Positions 38,790-50,000 of a DNA stretch of 64,000 nt are shown one piece after another. The notes below the pieces were generated by a model, which saw nothing but the letters and a program-made list of their open reading frames with translations, did not search any database and had not been told where the DNA came from. Positions within the stretch are counted from its first letter, which is position 1; each line of letters begins with the position of its first letter. A program made the position numbers and the translations under genes. Source of the DNA: Deltaproteobacteria bacterium (lineage in GTDB: Bacteria > CG2-30-53-67); assembly GCA_013151235.1 (NCBI GenBank), contig JAADIO010000002.1, positions 41,369-105,368 on the forward strand, written 5' to 3'.

Positions 38790-40328
38790 TTATCGCGAGG
38801 GTGTCAGCCCCTTCTGAATCGTTGCCATCGTCTTGATCAAGGGACGATCGGCCCGGATGGCGGGAGGAAGCTGCTGTAGGATTACCTGTCCCTCGGATCG
38901 GTTTTCAAAAACCCCGACAAGAAGCGCATAGGCCTTCCTCTTCCCCTCTTGATAGGGGACGAGCATGGCATCCAGGCCGGACGGAAGCCGGTTCATGTCC
39001 TGTGCCAGGAGGGCAAGATTTTCCCCGACTTCCACCTGAATGGTGTATTCCGAAGGAGGAGTGTTCTGCAAACGCCGGGTCCATGCGGCCATCCGTGACG
39101 CCCGGGTGGGCGGAGAATTCTGCTCCTGCTGTGCCGCGATCGGCGAAGGTCTCAAAAGACGATCCATGAACTGTACCCGCCCGGGTGACAGGAAAAAGAT
39201 CCCGATGCAGACGGCCAGAACCGTTAGAAAGAGATAAATCAAACCGGTATGGCTTCTATTCTCCGGGGTCTCTGGAGCCTCAACGGCTTCCTCTTCTCCG
39301 GAAGCCTCTCCATCCATGCCCTTTTTTGCCTTCTCTTCCGGGGCATTGACCGGCCTGGGGGGGATGGCTTCCTCCATGATCATTTTCTCCGTGGTCGGGG
39401 GAAGTTGATCCTGCGCCGGTTCCGTCGTGTCCGAGGCATGAATTCCCTCCGGCGAGACGAGAAAGTCGTTTCCGGCAACCGCTTGCTCTTCCTTTTCGTC
39501 TGTCGAATCATAGGAGGTCATTCCCAGGGAACTCCGGGCCGATGCCGTCAGATCGACGACGTCTTCTTCTTCCTCCTTCCGGTCCTTCCGGAAAGGAAAT
39601 TTAACCAGACTGTGACAGAAAAGAACGAGCAGGGTGCGCAGGGTCGTGGCGCGTTCCAGGCCGGTACTCTCCACAATCGCTTCAATGGAACGGACCCCGT
39701 CAATCCGCCGAATGACGGAAAGTTCTTCCGCCGTAAAGTTGAGTTTCTCATATTCCATGAAACGGTCTGTGGGAACGGGAGACTGAGAGAGATCACCGAT
39801 CATTCTTCCAAGGGTTTCACTGTTCGGAATCTGCCGGATCCCGAACAGCAGCATATTCGAGAAGGAGACCTTGTAACAGTATAAATTCTGCGGCAGAGAC
39901 CGTTCGTCAAAACGGAACCCCCCTTTCTGCAAGCCGAAGAGACTGAAAAGAATGGTCAGGAACTGACGCCGGGCATAAGCAAAGAGATCCTGTGCCGTAA
40001 TTATCTCTTCCCGGAGGAGAACCGCCCCGAAACTGTTTTTTGTTCCCCGCTGTGCCAGCAGGGTCTTTTCCTGCTCTTCCCGGGAGATCACCCGGCGGGC
40101 GATCAGAAACTCACCGAACAATTCCGACTTCAGGTTTGATCTGGCGGCCGTTGGTACGCCATTTTGCAGAAAGATCCGCTTAATCACCCGGTTACAGGTT
40201 ACCGTCAAGACCCCGGTTTTTTTTGCGGCCTCCAGGTAGACCAGTAATTTCGGAAAATAGAAATGGTGAATATTCCCCCAGAGCAGAGCCTCCCGTTCGC
40301 TTACCTGTGCTTCAGGACCAAACCCCAT
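38790..40328 (-). CDS. DUF4388 membrane protein with acidic linker
   Basis: 512-aa protein. The N-terminal 240 residues resemble DUF4388/PatA-type regulators (LLVYLEAAKKTGVLTVTCNRVIKRIFLQNGVPTAARSNL). Then comes an acidic, proline-rich linker (250-358), one transmembrane helix at about 361-381 (GLIYLFLTVLAVCIGIFFLS), and an extracytoplasmic C-terminal domain that looks SPOR-like (YTIQVEVGENLALLAQDMNRL... ALLVGVFENRSEGQVILQQL). This suggests a protein linking cytoplasmic regulation to the cell envelope. The specific role is unknown. Confidence 0.7.
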   Translation of the reverse strand: MGFGPEAQVSEREALLWGNIHHFYFPKLLVYLEAAKKTGVLTVTCNRVIKRIFLQNGVPTAARSNLKSELFGEFLIARRVISREEQEKTLLAQRGTKNSFGAVLLREEIITAQDLFAYARRQFLTILFSLFGLQKGGFRFDERSLPQNLYCYKVSFSNMLLFGIRQIPNSETLGRMIGDLSQSPVPTDRFMEYEKLNFTAEELSVIRRIDGVRSIEAIVESTGLERATTLRTLLVLFCHSLVKFPFRKDRKEEEEDVVDLTASARSSLGMTSYDSTDEKEEQAVAGNDFLVSPEGIHASDTTEPAQDQLPPTTEKMIMEEAIPPRPVNAPEEKAKKGMDGEASGEEEAVEAPETPENRSHTGLIYLFLTVLAVCIGIFFLSPGRVQFMDRLLRPSPIAAQQEQNSPPTRASRMAAWTRRLQNTPPSEYTIQVEVGENLALLAQDMNRLPSGLDAMLVPYQEGKRKAYALLVGVFENRSEGQVILQQLPPAIRADRPLIKTMATIQKGLTPSR

Positions 40329-40364
40329 CCGTCACCTCACTTGAAATCGGGACCCATCATCTTT

Positions 40365-40535
40365 GATGGTGTCGTAAAAAGTCGTTTTTCGGATTCCGTT
40401 CATGGTTCGACAGGCTACCGAGCATGGTGAGCCGGTCGAACCACACGAACGGAATATCAATGGTTCGCCCTGAGCACGCCTGTCCTGAGCTGGTCGAAGG
40501 GTCGAAGGGTCGAACGGACTTTTTACGACTTCATC
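40365..40535. mobile_element. MITE-like insertion
   Basis: 171-bp non-coding element with 19-bp terminal inverted repeats differing at two positions (GATGGTGTCGTAAAAAGTC and the complement of GACTTTTTACGACTTCATC). The flanks carry a 6-bp direct repeat ATCTTT on both sides, as expected of a target duplication. Inside is a large imperfect palindrome (ATTCCGTTC..GGTTCGAC / GTCGAACC..GAACGGAAT) and GGTCGAAGGGTCGAAGG repeats. No transposase is present, so it would be mobilised in trans. Confidence 0.8.
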
Positions 40536-40698
40536 ATCTTTGCTTGCGCGTCTAAACCTGATTGTTTATCCAAGAGGTACTTCTTGCAGTATTATTATAA
40601 TTATATAACAGGTTGGCGATTCTGCCAATAAATGGAATTCCGATAAAGGGGGACCCCCCCTCGGAGGAGGACATACGATTATGAAGGGGATGATTCTC

Positions 40699-41871
40699 TT
40701 ACAGGATCTTACGAATTCTCTCCGCCGCTTCCGCCAGCCGTTCCTTTGAGACCGTCAATGCAAAGCGGACATACCCTTCCCCGGAAGGACCGAACCCGTT
40801 GCCGGGCGTGACGGCGACCCCGGCCTTTTCAAGGAGGAGCTTTGTAAAGGAGGTGGAGTTGTGTCCCGAAGGAACGGGGAGCCACAGATAGAAGGTCGCT
40901 GTCGGCGGATCACAGGTCAGGCCCGACTGCCGCAACCCGGCGATGAGAGTGTCCCGCCGCTCCTGATAGAGGTTCCGCATCCCTTCCACAGCGGACTGGT
41001 CCCCGCCGAGGGCCTCGATCCCGGCTTCCTGGACGGCCTGGAAGATTCCGGAGTCGAGATTGGTCTTGATCTTCCCGAGGCCGGCAATGACCGGGGCGGC
41101 GCCGCAGACGAAACCGATCCGCCAGCCCGTCATATTGTAGGTCTTGGAGAGGGAATGAAACTCGACGCCGACATCTTTTGCGCCCTCCACTTCGAGAAAG
41201 CCGAGAGGTCTTTTCCCGTCATAATACATTTCCGTATAGGCCGCATCGTGACAGACGATGATCTCCCGTTCCCGGGCGAAACGGACCACCTTTTCGAAAA
41301 AAGATCTTGAGGCTACGGCGGCGGTTGGATTGTTGGGATAGTTGAGAAAGAGGAGCCGCGCCCGTTCGGTAATTTCAGAGGGGATCCGATCGAGATCGGG
41401 AAGGAAACCGTTCTCCCGCAACAGCGGCATCCGGTAGGGTTCCCCTCCGGCCAGGAGGGTCGCGATCTCGTAGACGGGATACCCCGGCTCTGGAACGAGA
41501 ACGACATCTCCGGGGTTGATGAAGGCAAACGGGATGTGACCGATCCCCTCCTTGGATCCGATGAGCGAGAGGATTTCACAGGCGGGATCGAGGGAGACGT
41601 TGAACCGGCGGGCATACCATCCCGCCACGGCCTCCCGGAAAGAAGACATCCCCTGATAAGAGGGATACTGATGGTTTTCGGGACGGTCGATGGCCCGATG
41701 CATGGCATCGAGAATATTCTGCGGTGTGGGCTGATCGGGGTCCCCGATCCCGAGCGGGATTACGTCAACCCCCTTGTCAATCTCGGCCTGCTTGAGCCGG
41801 TCGAGTTCCGCAAAGAGATAGGGAGGGAGTCCCTTCAGCCGATTCGCGATCTGAAATTGCCTTTCCGTCAC
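40699..41871 (-). CDS. dapL: LL-diaminopimelate aminotransferase
   Basis: PLP enzyme making LL-diaminopimelate directly from tetrahydrodipicolinate, bypassing the acylated steps of lysine and peptidoglycan synthesis. The 390-aa class I aminotransferase has YPSYQGMSSFREAVAGWYARRF, NYPNNPTAAVA, HDAAYTEMYYDG and the PLP lysine in SLSKTYNMTGWRIGF. It is closest in pattern to DapL/AlaT-like proteins. The dapB gene directly upstream, 24 bases away, supports this function. Confidence 0.9.
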   Translation of the reverse strand: MTERQFQIANRLKGLPPYLFAELDRLKQAEIDKGVDVIPLGIGDPDQPTPQNILDAMHRAIDRPENHQYPSYQGMSSFREAVAGWYARRFNVSLDPACEILSLIGSKEGIGHIPFAFINPGDVVLVPEPGYPVYEIATLLAGGEPYRMPLLRENGFLPDLDRIPSEITERARLLFLNYPNNPTAAVASRSFFEKVVRFAREREIIVCHDAAYTEMYYDGKRPLGFLEVEGAKDVGVEFHSLSKTYNMTGWRIGFVCGAAPVIAGLGKIKTNLDSGIFQAVQEAGIEALGGDQSAVEGMRNLYQERRDTLIAGLRQSGLTCDPPTATFYLWLPVPSGHNSTSFTKLLLEKAGVAVTPGNGFGPSGEGYVRFALTVSKERLAEAAERIRKIL

Positions 41872-41895
41872 AGTTTCTCCTTGTTGTGAGCCATG

Positions 41896-42696
41896 CTACA
41901 TTTCCAGTACATCCAGCATGGAATAGAGTCCCGCCGGTTTTCCGACGATCCATTTGGCCGCCCGGACGGCGCCCCGGGCGAAGGTATCCCGGCTGGAGGC
42001 CGAATGCACGATTTCAACCCGTTCGCCGATGCCGCAGAACATGACCCTGTGGTCTCCGACGATGTCGCCTCCCCGGACAGCGTGCATGCCGATCTCCTCT
42101 TTCGTCCGCGCCCCCGCCAGCCCGTGACGTCCATGGACACAGGCGGTTTCAGGATTCCGGTGGAGGGCCTTTGCGATGACCTCCGCCAACTTCACGGCCG
42201 TACCGGAAGGGGCGTCTTTTTTGAAACGGTGATGGGCTTCGAGAATTTCCACATCGTAGTCCGGTCCGAGGGCCGCGGCGATTTCAGGGAGGATCTTGAA
42301 GAGGAGATTGACACCCACGCTCATGTTCGGAGCCAGCAGGTGAGGGGTCTTTGCTGCGGCGTCCCGGAAGAGAGCGATTTGGTCGTCTGAAAATCCCGTG
42401 GTCCCGATCACCATGGAGATTCCGGCCCGGCTCACCTTGCGAAACAAAGGAAGGGTAGCTTCGGGCAGGGTGAAGTCGATGAATACATCACAGCCGGAAA
42501 GAAGATCCTCGACGTTTGTGGACAGCGGGATGCCCTGGGTCCCGATACCGATCAGTTCCCCGATGTCCTTGCCGGCATCGGGATGATCCGTACGCTCCAG
42601 TGCGCCGGAAAGACGGATCCCTTCCTCGTCCTGCAACAGCCGGATGATCCGTTGTCCCATTCGTCCGGTCGCTCCCGTCACAACGGCATGAATCAT
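41896..42696 (-). CDS. dapB: 4-hydroxy-tetrahydrodipicolinate reductase
   Basis: NAD(P)H-dependent reductase making tetrahydrodipicolinate for lysine and diaminopimelate. The 266-aa protein has the nucleotide-binding GATGRMGQRII at the N-terminus, IGTTGFS, the catalytic EAHHRFKKDAPSGTA segment and the final KPAGLYSMLDVL. Its start is adjacent to the murA stop, so murA-dapB-dapL is one wall-precursor operon. Confidence 0.96.
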   Translation of the reverse strand: MIHAVVTGATGRMGQRIIRLLQDEEGIRLSGALERTDHPDAGKDIGELIGIGTQGIPLSTNVEDLLSGCDVFIDFTLPEATLPLFRKVSRAGISMVIGTTGFSDDQIALFRDAAAKTPHLLAPNMSVGVNLLFKILPEIAAALGPDYDVEILEAHHRFKKDAPSGTAVKLAEVIAKALHRNPETACVHGRHGLAGARTKEEIGMHAVRGGDIVGDHRVMFCGIGERVEIVHSASSRDTFARGAVRAAKWIVGKPAGLYSMLDVLEM

Positions 42697-42697
42697 C

Positions 42698-43957
42698 TCA
42701 GGACTCCTTTTCCCGCCGGATTGCGGCGCCCAAGCCTTGGAATTTTTCTTCCATTCTTTCGTATCCCCGGTCTAAATGGTAGACCCGGGAAATGATCGTC
42801 CGACCTTGCGCGGCGAGTCCCGCAAGGATGAGTGAAGCGCTGGCCCGAAGATCGGTGGCCATGACGGGAGCCCCGTTCAATCGGTGTACGCCCCGCACGA
42901 TGGCGCTGTTCCCCTGGACCTTGATGTCGGCGCCCATGCGCCGCAGTTCCGCGACATGCATGAAACGGTTCTCGAAAACCGACTCGGTAATAACGCTTGT
43001 TCCTTCCGCCAGGGTCATGAGGGCCATGAACTGGGCCTGCATATCCGTGGCGAAGGCGGGATACCCGCCGGTTTTTACGTCGACCGCCCGGAGCCGTCCC
43101 GAAGGCAGAACCCGAAGCTCATCCGGGCCGACCTCCATCATGACGCCCGTTTCCAGCAGCTTCTCCGTCACTGCCTCCAGGTGTGCCGGACGACAACCGG
43201 AAAGGGTGACATTCCCTCCGGTGATGGCGCCGGCCGTGAGAAACGTCCCCGCCTCGATCCGGTCGGGCATGACGCTGTAATCCATTCCGCCGAGGGTTTC
43301 GACCCCTTCGATTTCAATCCGGTCGGTTCCGGCACCCTCGATCCGGGCACCCATGGAACCGAGGGCATCGGCCAGTTCCCGGACCTCCGGTTCACAGGCG
43401 GCATTTTCAATCAGCGTCGTCCCCCGGGCCAGGGTTGCGGCCATCATCAGGTTCATCGTTCCCGTAACGGTGGGGAGATCGAGATAGATCCGTGTGCCCT
43501 CTAATCGTTTACTCGATGCGCAGACATACCCCTTTTCGATGCGGAGGCTGGCACCGAGTTTTTCCAGTCCCATGAGGTGGAGGTTGATCGGTCGGGCGCC
43601 GATGGCGCACCCCCCCGGAAGGGAGACATCGGCCCGCCCGAACCGGGCGATCAGGGGACCCAGGACCAGCACGGAAGCCCGCATGGTTCGGACCACCTCG
43701 TAGGGGGCTTCAAATCCGGTAATCTTCGTCGGGTCGAGGCGCCAGGTGCCGGAAGGGGTCTTGTCGATTTCGACACCGAGTCCTTTGAGAAGCCGCTCCA
43801 TGGTTGTGACATCTCGAAGATCCGGCACGTTGGAAAGGGAGCAAAGTTCCTGCGAAAGGAGGGACGCGGCCAGGATCGGAAGAGCGGCATTCTTGGCGCC
43901 GCTGATACGCACCGTACCCTGCAACGGAATCCCACCCTCAATGATGATTCGTTCCAT
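42698..43957 (-). CDS. murA: UDP-N-acetylglucosamine 1-carboxyvinyltransferase
   Basis: First committed enzyme of peptidoglycan synthesis and target of fosfomycin. The 419-aa protein has the conserved [16 protein letters not shown] start, the catalytic cysteine C117 in [13 protein letters not shown] (the fosfomycin-sensitive form) and [17 protein letters not shown]. It follows rpsR by 75 bases on the same strand and overlaps no gene. Confidence 0.97.
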   Translation of the reverse strand: MERIIIEGGIPLQGTVRISGAKNAALPILAASLLSQELCSLSNVPDLRDVTTMERLLKGLGVEIDKTPSGTWRLDPTKITGFEAPYEVVRTMRASVLVLGPLIARFGRADVSLPGGCAIGARPINLHLMGLEKLGASLRIEKGYVCASSKRLEGTRIYLDLPTVTGTMNLMMAATLARGTTLIENAACEPEVRELADALGSMGARIEGAGTDRIEIEGVETLGGMDYSVMPDRIEAGTFLTAGAITGGNVTLSGCRPAHLEAVTEKLLETGVMMEVGPDELRVLPSGRLRAVDVKTGGYPAFATDMQAQFMALMTLAEGTSVITESVFENRFMHVAELRRMGADIKVQGNSAIVRGVHRLNGAPVMATDLRASASLILAGLAAQGRTIISRVYHLDRGYERMEEKFQGLGAAIRREKES

Positions 43958-44032
43958 CCGTTCTTCCCCTCCGGTCCGGTCCTGTCCGAAGGGGACGCCT
44001 GGAGCAGGACCGGGGATCTTTTACGAGAGTGC

Positions 44033-44287
44033 TCAGGCCTCGGCAAAGGGAAGCAGTGCTATATTCCGCGCCTGTTTGATGGCGGTCGTGACCCTCCGCT
44101 GATGAGGAGCGCAATTCCCGGAGATCCTGCGGGGAATGATCTTGCCCCGTTCGGTGACGAAATTACGCAGGAGCTTGATATCCTTGTAGTCGATCACCTC
44201 GATCTTGTTTTCACAGAAACGACAGATCTTTTTCCGGAAAAATACTTTCTTCTTTTTTCTGCCTTTTTTTCGATCTCGCGGTCTCAT
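44033..44287 (-). CDS. rpsR: 30S ribosomal protein S18
   Basis: 84-aa ribosomal protein with a basic N-terminal tail and the S18 core [36 protein letters not shown]. The cysteines CRFC and C.. are of the zinc-containing type. It is co-transcribed with rpsF, three bases away. The usual downstream rplI is absent here; murA follows. Confidence 0.96.
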   Translation of the reverse strand: MRPRDRKKGRKKKKVFFRKKICRFCENKIEVIDYKDIKLLRNFVTERGKIIPRRISGNCAPHQRRVTTAIKQARNIALLPFAEA

Positions 44288-44290
44288 GTT

Positions 44291-46361
<2,071 letters not shown>

Positions 46362-46422
46362 AAATTCTTCACTTATGTTATAGAGGAATCATTGATATTA
46401 TATTTTGCGAGAGGAGACCCGT

Positions 46423-46917
46423 ATGACGCAGAAATTTACCGGACAGGAGATTGTAGAGATTGCCATCCGGATCGAGAAGAACGGCGAGAAGCTCTACCGG
46501 ACGCTGGCCGAGCAGACCGGATACATAACGGTGAAAAACGCCTTCAATGCCCTGGCCAATGAAGAGGAGAAGCACATTGCCTCTTTCGACCGGATCCGGG
46601 AGATCATCGGCGGCTTCACGCCGCCGGAAGCCTATCCCGGCGAATACGCCCTCTACCTCGAAGCCCTGGTGGAAGAGAATGTTTTTGCCAAACAGGACCT
46701 CTTCAGGGAATTGGCCGGCAAGGCGGCAACCGTTCAGGAGGCCCTCGACCTTGCGATCCGGTTTGAAAAGGAGACCCTGATCTTTCTGCACGGCATACGG
46801 GACGCCATGGAGCATGACGACATGCCCGTCCTCAACGAACTGATCATGCAGGAAAAAGAGCATGTACTGAAACTCTCGGAGATCAAAAAGACCCTGAAAA
46901 TAAAGGAGGCGGAATAG
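46423..46917 (+). CDS. Rubrerythrin-type ferritin-like protein
   Basis: 164-aa four-helix diiron protein. The iron ligands appear in IEKNGEKLYRTLAE, NEEEKHIASF and, in the second half, FEKETLIFLHG and MQEKEHVLKLSEI, the E...EExxH pattern repeated twice. The C-terminal rubredoxin domain of classical rubrerythrin is absent. Such proteins take part in peroxide reduction or iron handling in anaerobes. AGGAG lies eight bases before ATG 46423. Confidence 0.85.
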   Translation: MTQKFTGQEIVEIAIRIEKNGEKLYRTLAEQTGYITVKNAFNALANEEEKHIASFDRIREIIGGFTPPEAYPGEYALYLEALVEENVFAKQDLFRELAGKAATVQEALDLAIRFEKETLIFLHGIRDAMEHDDMPVLNELIMQEKEHVLKLSEIKKTLKIKEAE

Positions 46918-46927
46918 ATTTTTTTCC

Positions 46928-46956
46928 TTGCTTTTATGTACACCCTGTGCTAAAAG
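46928..46956 (+). promoter_or_regulatory. Candidate promoter of csp
   Basis: TTGCTT (46928-46933), exactly 17 bases, TAAAAG (46951-46956) preceded by TGC (extended -10). It would give a leader of roughly 145 bases, long as in many cold-shock genes. Confidence 0.65.
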
Positions 46957-47109
46957 GAAATTCAGGATGTAAGAGTGGCTGCATCTTTCGTGTGAATCAG
47001 GTAAAACATTTCGCACACCTGCAAGAAAGGGTTCGGACTTACCTGTAGGCCGTTAGAAACAGCTCGGTGGCACAAAAGTTTCATTACGGGGGTAAAGGAG
47101 AAAAGAGTT

Positions 47110-47310
47110 ATGTCAGAAGGTACGGTAAAATGGTTCAACGATTCAAAAGGTTTTGGTTTTATCGAGCAGGAAAACGGCCCGGATGTGTTTGTACATTTTT
47201 CCGCCATTCAGGATGAAGGATTCAAGTCTCTGAATGAGGGGGAAAAGGTTCAATTCGATATTGTCGACGGCCAGAAAGGCCCCCAGGCGGCAAACGTCGT
47301 TAAGCTTTAA
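47110..47310 (+). CDS. Cold-shock protein
   Basis: 66-aa OB-fold nucleic-acid chaperone. RNP1 KGFGFI is at residues 13-18 and RNP2 VFVHF at 26-30; the C-terminus [10 protein letters not shown] is typical of CspA-family proteins. AAGGAG lies nine bases before the ATG. A long leader and a strong terminator frame it as a single-gene unit. Confidence 0.95.
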   Translation: MSEGTVKWFNDSKGFGFIEQENGPDVFVHFSAIQDEGFKSLNEGEKVQFDIVDGQKGPQAANVVKL

Positions 47311-47340
47311 TTCCTCATCTGTTCCCGAAAAACAATACAG

Positions 47341-47374
47341 GCCCCATGGATTCAACCTCCAAGGGGCTTTTTTT
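47341..47374 (+). terminator. Terminator after csp
   Basis: GCCCC-A-TGGA stem with TCCA-A-GGGGC (47341-47367), followed by seven T. Confidence 0.85.
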
Positions 47375-47537
47375 GTGTTTACATCCTTGAAGTATCAGCA
47401 TCGGTTTTTTGGAGTTCCATGTTTGATCGGTCCCGTTAATCGTTGGATGCGGTTTGCTTTATATGTGCATATTCGTATTTTTTAATCATAATTGTGATAT
47501 AGATCCTATGCAGAGCAGGAAGACTCCTCTATACTCG

Positions 47538-47551
47538 CATCAAGTTTGATG
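47538..47551. promoter_or_regulatory. Candidate operator upstream of hcp
   Basis: CATCAAGTTTGATG, a perfect 6-2-6 inverted repeat 49 bases before the hcp start. A TTGCTT with TATTTT at 16 bases lies further upstream (47454). It is not the FNR arrangement (half-sites are inverted), so the regulator is unknown. Confidence 0.4.
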
Positions 47552-47599
47552 GTTGTTCACAGTTTGTCAAATCATTTATCACGCAAGAAGGAGGTTTCA

Positions 47600-49276
47600 A
47601 TGAGTATGTTCTGTTATCAATGCGAACAGGCGGCACAGGGAAAAGGGTGTGAAAAGGTGGGGGTCTGCGGCAAGGATCCGAAGGTCGCCGCCCTGCAGGA
47701 TCTGATGATCTACCAGGCAAAGGGGATCGGATGGCTTGCCCATCATGCACGGGGATTGGGCGAGAAGAACGAAGGGGTTGATCGTTATATCGCCAAGGCC
47801 CTTTTCACCACCGTCACCAATGTAGATTTCGATCCCGACCGTCTGGCACAATGGATTCGGGAAGGCGGACGGATCCGCAGGATTGCCGCCGATCTTTACC
47901 GGGAGGCGGAACGGAAATCGGGCGGAAAGGTCAATGAAACGGCGTGGCCGGCGCCCGCGCTCTATGAACCGGCGGAGTCGATCGAGGTCCTCCTTAACGA
48001 AGCCGGGAATCTTGAAGGAGTAGGTGTCACAAACGGCGCCGATGAAGATATCCGTTCCCTCCGGGAACTCCTGATCTACGGCCTCAAGGGGATGGCGGCC
48101 TACGTCGATCATGCGGCCCTCCTCGGCAAGGAAGAGGATTCCGTTTACGCCTTTTTTCACAAGGCCTTATCCGCCGTTTGTGCTCCGGACATTGCCATGG
48201 AGGCCCTTTTGGGGCTCAACATGGAGTGCGGCACCATGAATCTTACGGCCATGGAACTCCTTGACGCCGGGCACACGGAACGCTTCGGCCACCCCGAACC
48301 GACACCGGTCCGGACGGGGCTGAAGAAGGGACCGGCCATCATTATCACCGGCCATGACCTTGTCGATCTCGAAGCGCTCCTGAAGCAGACGGAAGGGACA
48401 GGCATCAATATATACACCCACGGAGAGATGCTCCCGGCACATGGATATCCGGGCCTCAGGAAATATACACATCTGGCCGGTCACTTCGGCACGGCCTGGC
48501 AGAACCAGCGGAAGGAATTCGACGGGATCCCCGCTGCGATCCTCTTTACCACCAACTGCATCCAGAAACCGAAGGAAAGCTACATGGACCGGGTCTACAC
48601 CACCGGTCTTGTCGCCTGGCCGGGGATCACCCACGTGAAGAGAACGGACTTCTCCGCCGTCATCGAGAAAGCAAAGGCCCTTGGGGGTTCCGCCGAGGAC
48701 CAGGGAGGGACAACCCTCACCACCGGTTTCGCCCGCAATGCCGTCCTCTCCGTCGCCGACAAGGTCGTCGGGGCGGTCAAGAGTGGGGCGATCAAGCACT
48801 TCTTCCTCGTCGGCGGCTGCGACGGCGCCAAACCGGGGCGGAACTATTACACCGAATTTGTCGAGAAGGCTCCGAAGGATACGGTGATCCTGACCCTTGC
48901 CTGCGGGAAGTTCCGCTTCAACCATCTCGACCTGGGCGACATCGGCGGGATTCCCCGGCTTCTCGATATCGGCCAGTGCAACGACGCCTACTCTGCGATC
49001 AAGATCGCTTCAGCCCTCGCGGAGGCCTTCGACTGCGGCGTCAACGACCTGCCTCTCTCCTTCATTCTCTCCTGGTACGAGCAGAAGGCCGTGGTCATCC
49101 TGCTTTCGCTCCTGGCCCTCGGGATCAAGGGGATCCGGATCGGACCGACCCTTCCGGCCTTTCTCTCCCCCAACGTCGTCAACTACCTGGTGGAAAACTT
49201 CGACGTCAAACCGATTTCCACCCCCTGTCTCGACCTGGCGGAGATCATGGAAGAGAAAGTTTGCACGGAGGCGTAA
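47600..49276 (+). CDS. hcp: Hydroxylamine reductase (hybrid-cluster protein)
   Basis: Hybrid-cluster protein, which reduces hydroxylamine and protects against nitric oxide. The 558-aa chain has the N-terminal [4Fe-4S] cysteines C5, C8, C17 and C23 (C-x2-C-x8-C-x5-C, the strict-anaerobe type). Hybrid-cluster segments GGCDGAKPGRNYYTEF, LACGKFRFNHLDLGDIGGIPRLLDIGQCNDAYSA and SWYEQKAV are present. ATG 47600 follows AAGGAGG. A separate hcr reductase gene is not seen nearby. Confidence 0.96.
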   Translation: MSMFCYQCEQAAQGKGCEKVGVCGKDPKVAALQDLMIYQAKGIGWLAHHARGLGEKNEGVDRYIAKALFTTVTNVDFDPDRLAQWIREGGRIRRIAADLYREAERKSGGKVNETAWPAPALYEPAESIEVLLNEAGNLEGVGVTNGADEDIRSLRELLIYGLKGMAAYVDHAALLGKEEDSVYAFFHKALSAVCAPDIAMEALLGLNMECGTMNLTAMELLDAGHTERFGHPEPTPVRTGLKKGPAIIITGHDLVDLEALLKQTEGTGINIYTHGEMLPAHGYPGLRKYTHLAGHFGTAWQNQRKEFDGIPAAILFTTNCIQKPKESYMDRVYTTGLVAWPGITHVKRTDFSAVIEKAKALGGSAEDQGGTTLTTGFARNAVLSVADKVVGAVKSGAIKHFFLVGGCDGAKPGRNYYTEFVEKAPKDTVILTLACGKFRFNHLDLGDIGGIPRLLDIGQCNDAYSAIKIASALAEAFDCGVNDLPLSFILSWYEQKAVVILLSLLALGIKGIRIGPTLPAFLSPNVVNYLVENFDVKPISTPCLDLAEIMEEKVCTEA

Positions 49277-49300
49277 CCTCTCCAGGTGTGTAAAACAAGA

Positions 49301-49333
49301 AGGATCGGTGCAGATCATGCACCGATCCTTTTT
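49301..49333 (+). terminator. Terminator after hcp
   Basis: GGATCGGTGCA-gatca-TGCACCGATCC perfect 11-bp stem followed by TTTTT. Confidence 0.9.
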
Positions 49334-49468
49334 ATTTGGGACGATGAACGCGGGGATGCCGATGGCATATCCCCTGATAACCATTGCGATGGGTGTCAGT
49401 CGCAGGACGGTGAATGAACCCTGTACCGGGAGGCACGGAGAACAGAATAATGTAAGGCCGGGCGGGAT

Positions 49469-49690
49469 TCAAACCTTTTCCAACCTTTCAGCAATCCAGA
49501 TCTTGATGATCGACTGTCGAGGCACGCCAAGTCGTTTCGCTTCCTTGTCCAGGCGATGAATCATCCATACCGGAAAGTCCACATTGACCCTCTTCTGATT
49601 CTGGCCGGGTCTCCTCGCTTTTGACAGATCAAGGAATTTCGTAATATCTTCCCCGGAATCAAACTTTTGATCCAGATCCTTAGCTTTCAT
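49469..49690 (-). CDS. brnA: BrnA-type antitoxin
   Basis: 73-aa protein with an N-terminal toxin-binding part and a C-terminal ribbon-helix-helix-like DNA-binding segment (RVNVDFPVWMIHRLDKEAKRLGVPRQSIIKIWIAERL). It overlaps the end of brnT, and such antitoxins repress their own operon. ATG 49690 follows AGGAG at ten bases; a TTG at 49699 is less likely. Confidence 0.85.
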   Translation of the reverse strand: MKAKDLDQKFDSGEDITKFLDLSKARRPGQNQKRVNVDFPVWMIHRLDKEAKRLGVPRQSIIKIWIAERLEKV

Positions 49691-49940
49691 AAATTTCAAT
49701 CTCCTCTTTGCGGGATCGGCGCACGGAAATAATCCTGACGCGTTCGTTTCGGTAAGTTATGATCGACGACCAGCATTTGCCGGAGATTCTACCGATGACC
49801 AAAAATCTTTCTTCGTCAATGGTTTTCGCAGGAATCTCGATTCGATCCGGGTCATTCCATAAAGTTTGAGCTTCAACAAAATCGATCCCGTGTTTCTTCT
49901 TGTTCATCCGGTTTTTTCGGTTATCGAATTCAAACTCCAT
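49680..49940 (-). CDS. brnT: BrnT-type ribonuclease toxin
   Basis: 86-aa toxin of the BrnT family, an RNA-cleaving RelE-like fold. It has the family start EFEFDNRKNRMNKKKHGIDFVEAQTLWND and the RVRIISVRRSRKEEIEIYE C-terminus with the conserved RR. Toxin-first order and overlap with the antitoxin are typical of brnTA. The ATG lies only about a dozen bases from the predicted -10 with no ribosome site, so the mRNA may be leaderless. Confidence 0.9.
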   Translation of the reverse strand: MEFEFDNRKNRMNKKKHGIDFVEAQTLWNDPDRIEIPAKTIDEERFLVIGRISGKCWSSIITYRNERVRIISVRRSRKEEIEIYES

Positions 49941-49988
49941 AATGGTATATATAATATACTTAAATTATACTAAAAGTCAACCATTATG
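49938..49988 (-). promoter_or_regulatory. brnTA promoter flanked by an operator repeat
   Basis: On the minus strand TTGACT (49980-49975), 16 bases, TATATT (49958-49953). Perfect 9-bp inverted repeats CATAATGGT (49938-49946) and ACCATTATG (49980-49988) bracket the promoter; one overlaps the brnT start codon and the other the -35. This fits autorepression by the antitoxin. Confidence 0.65.
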
Positions 49989-50000
49989 TTTGCTAACGTA

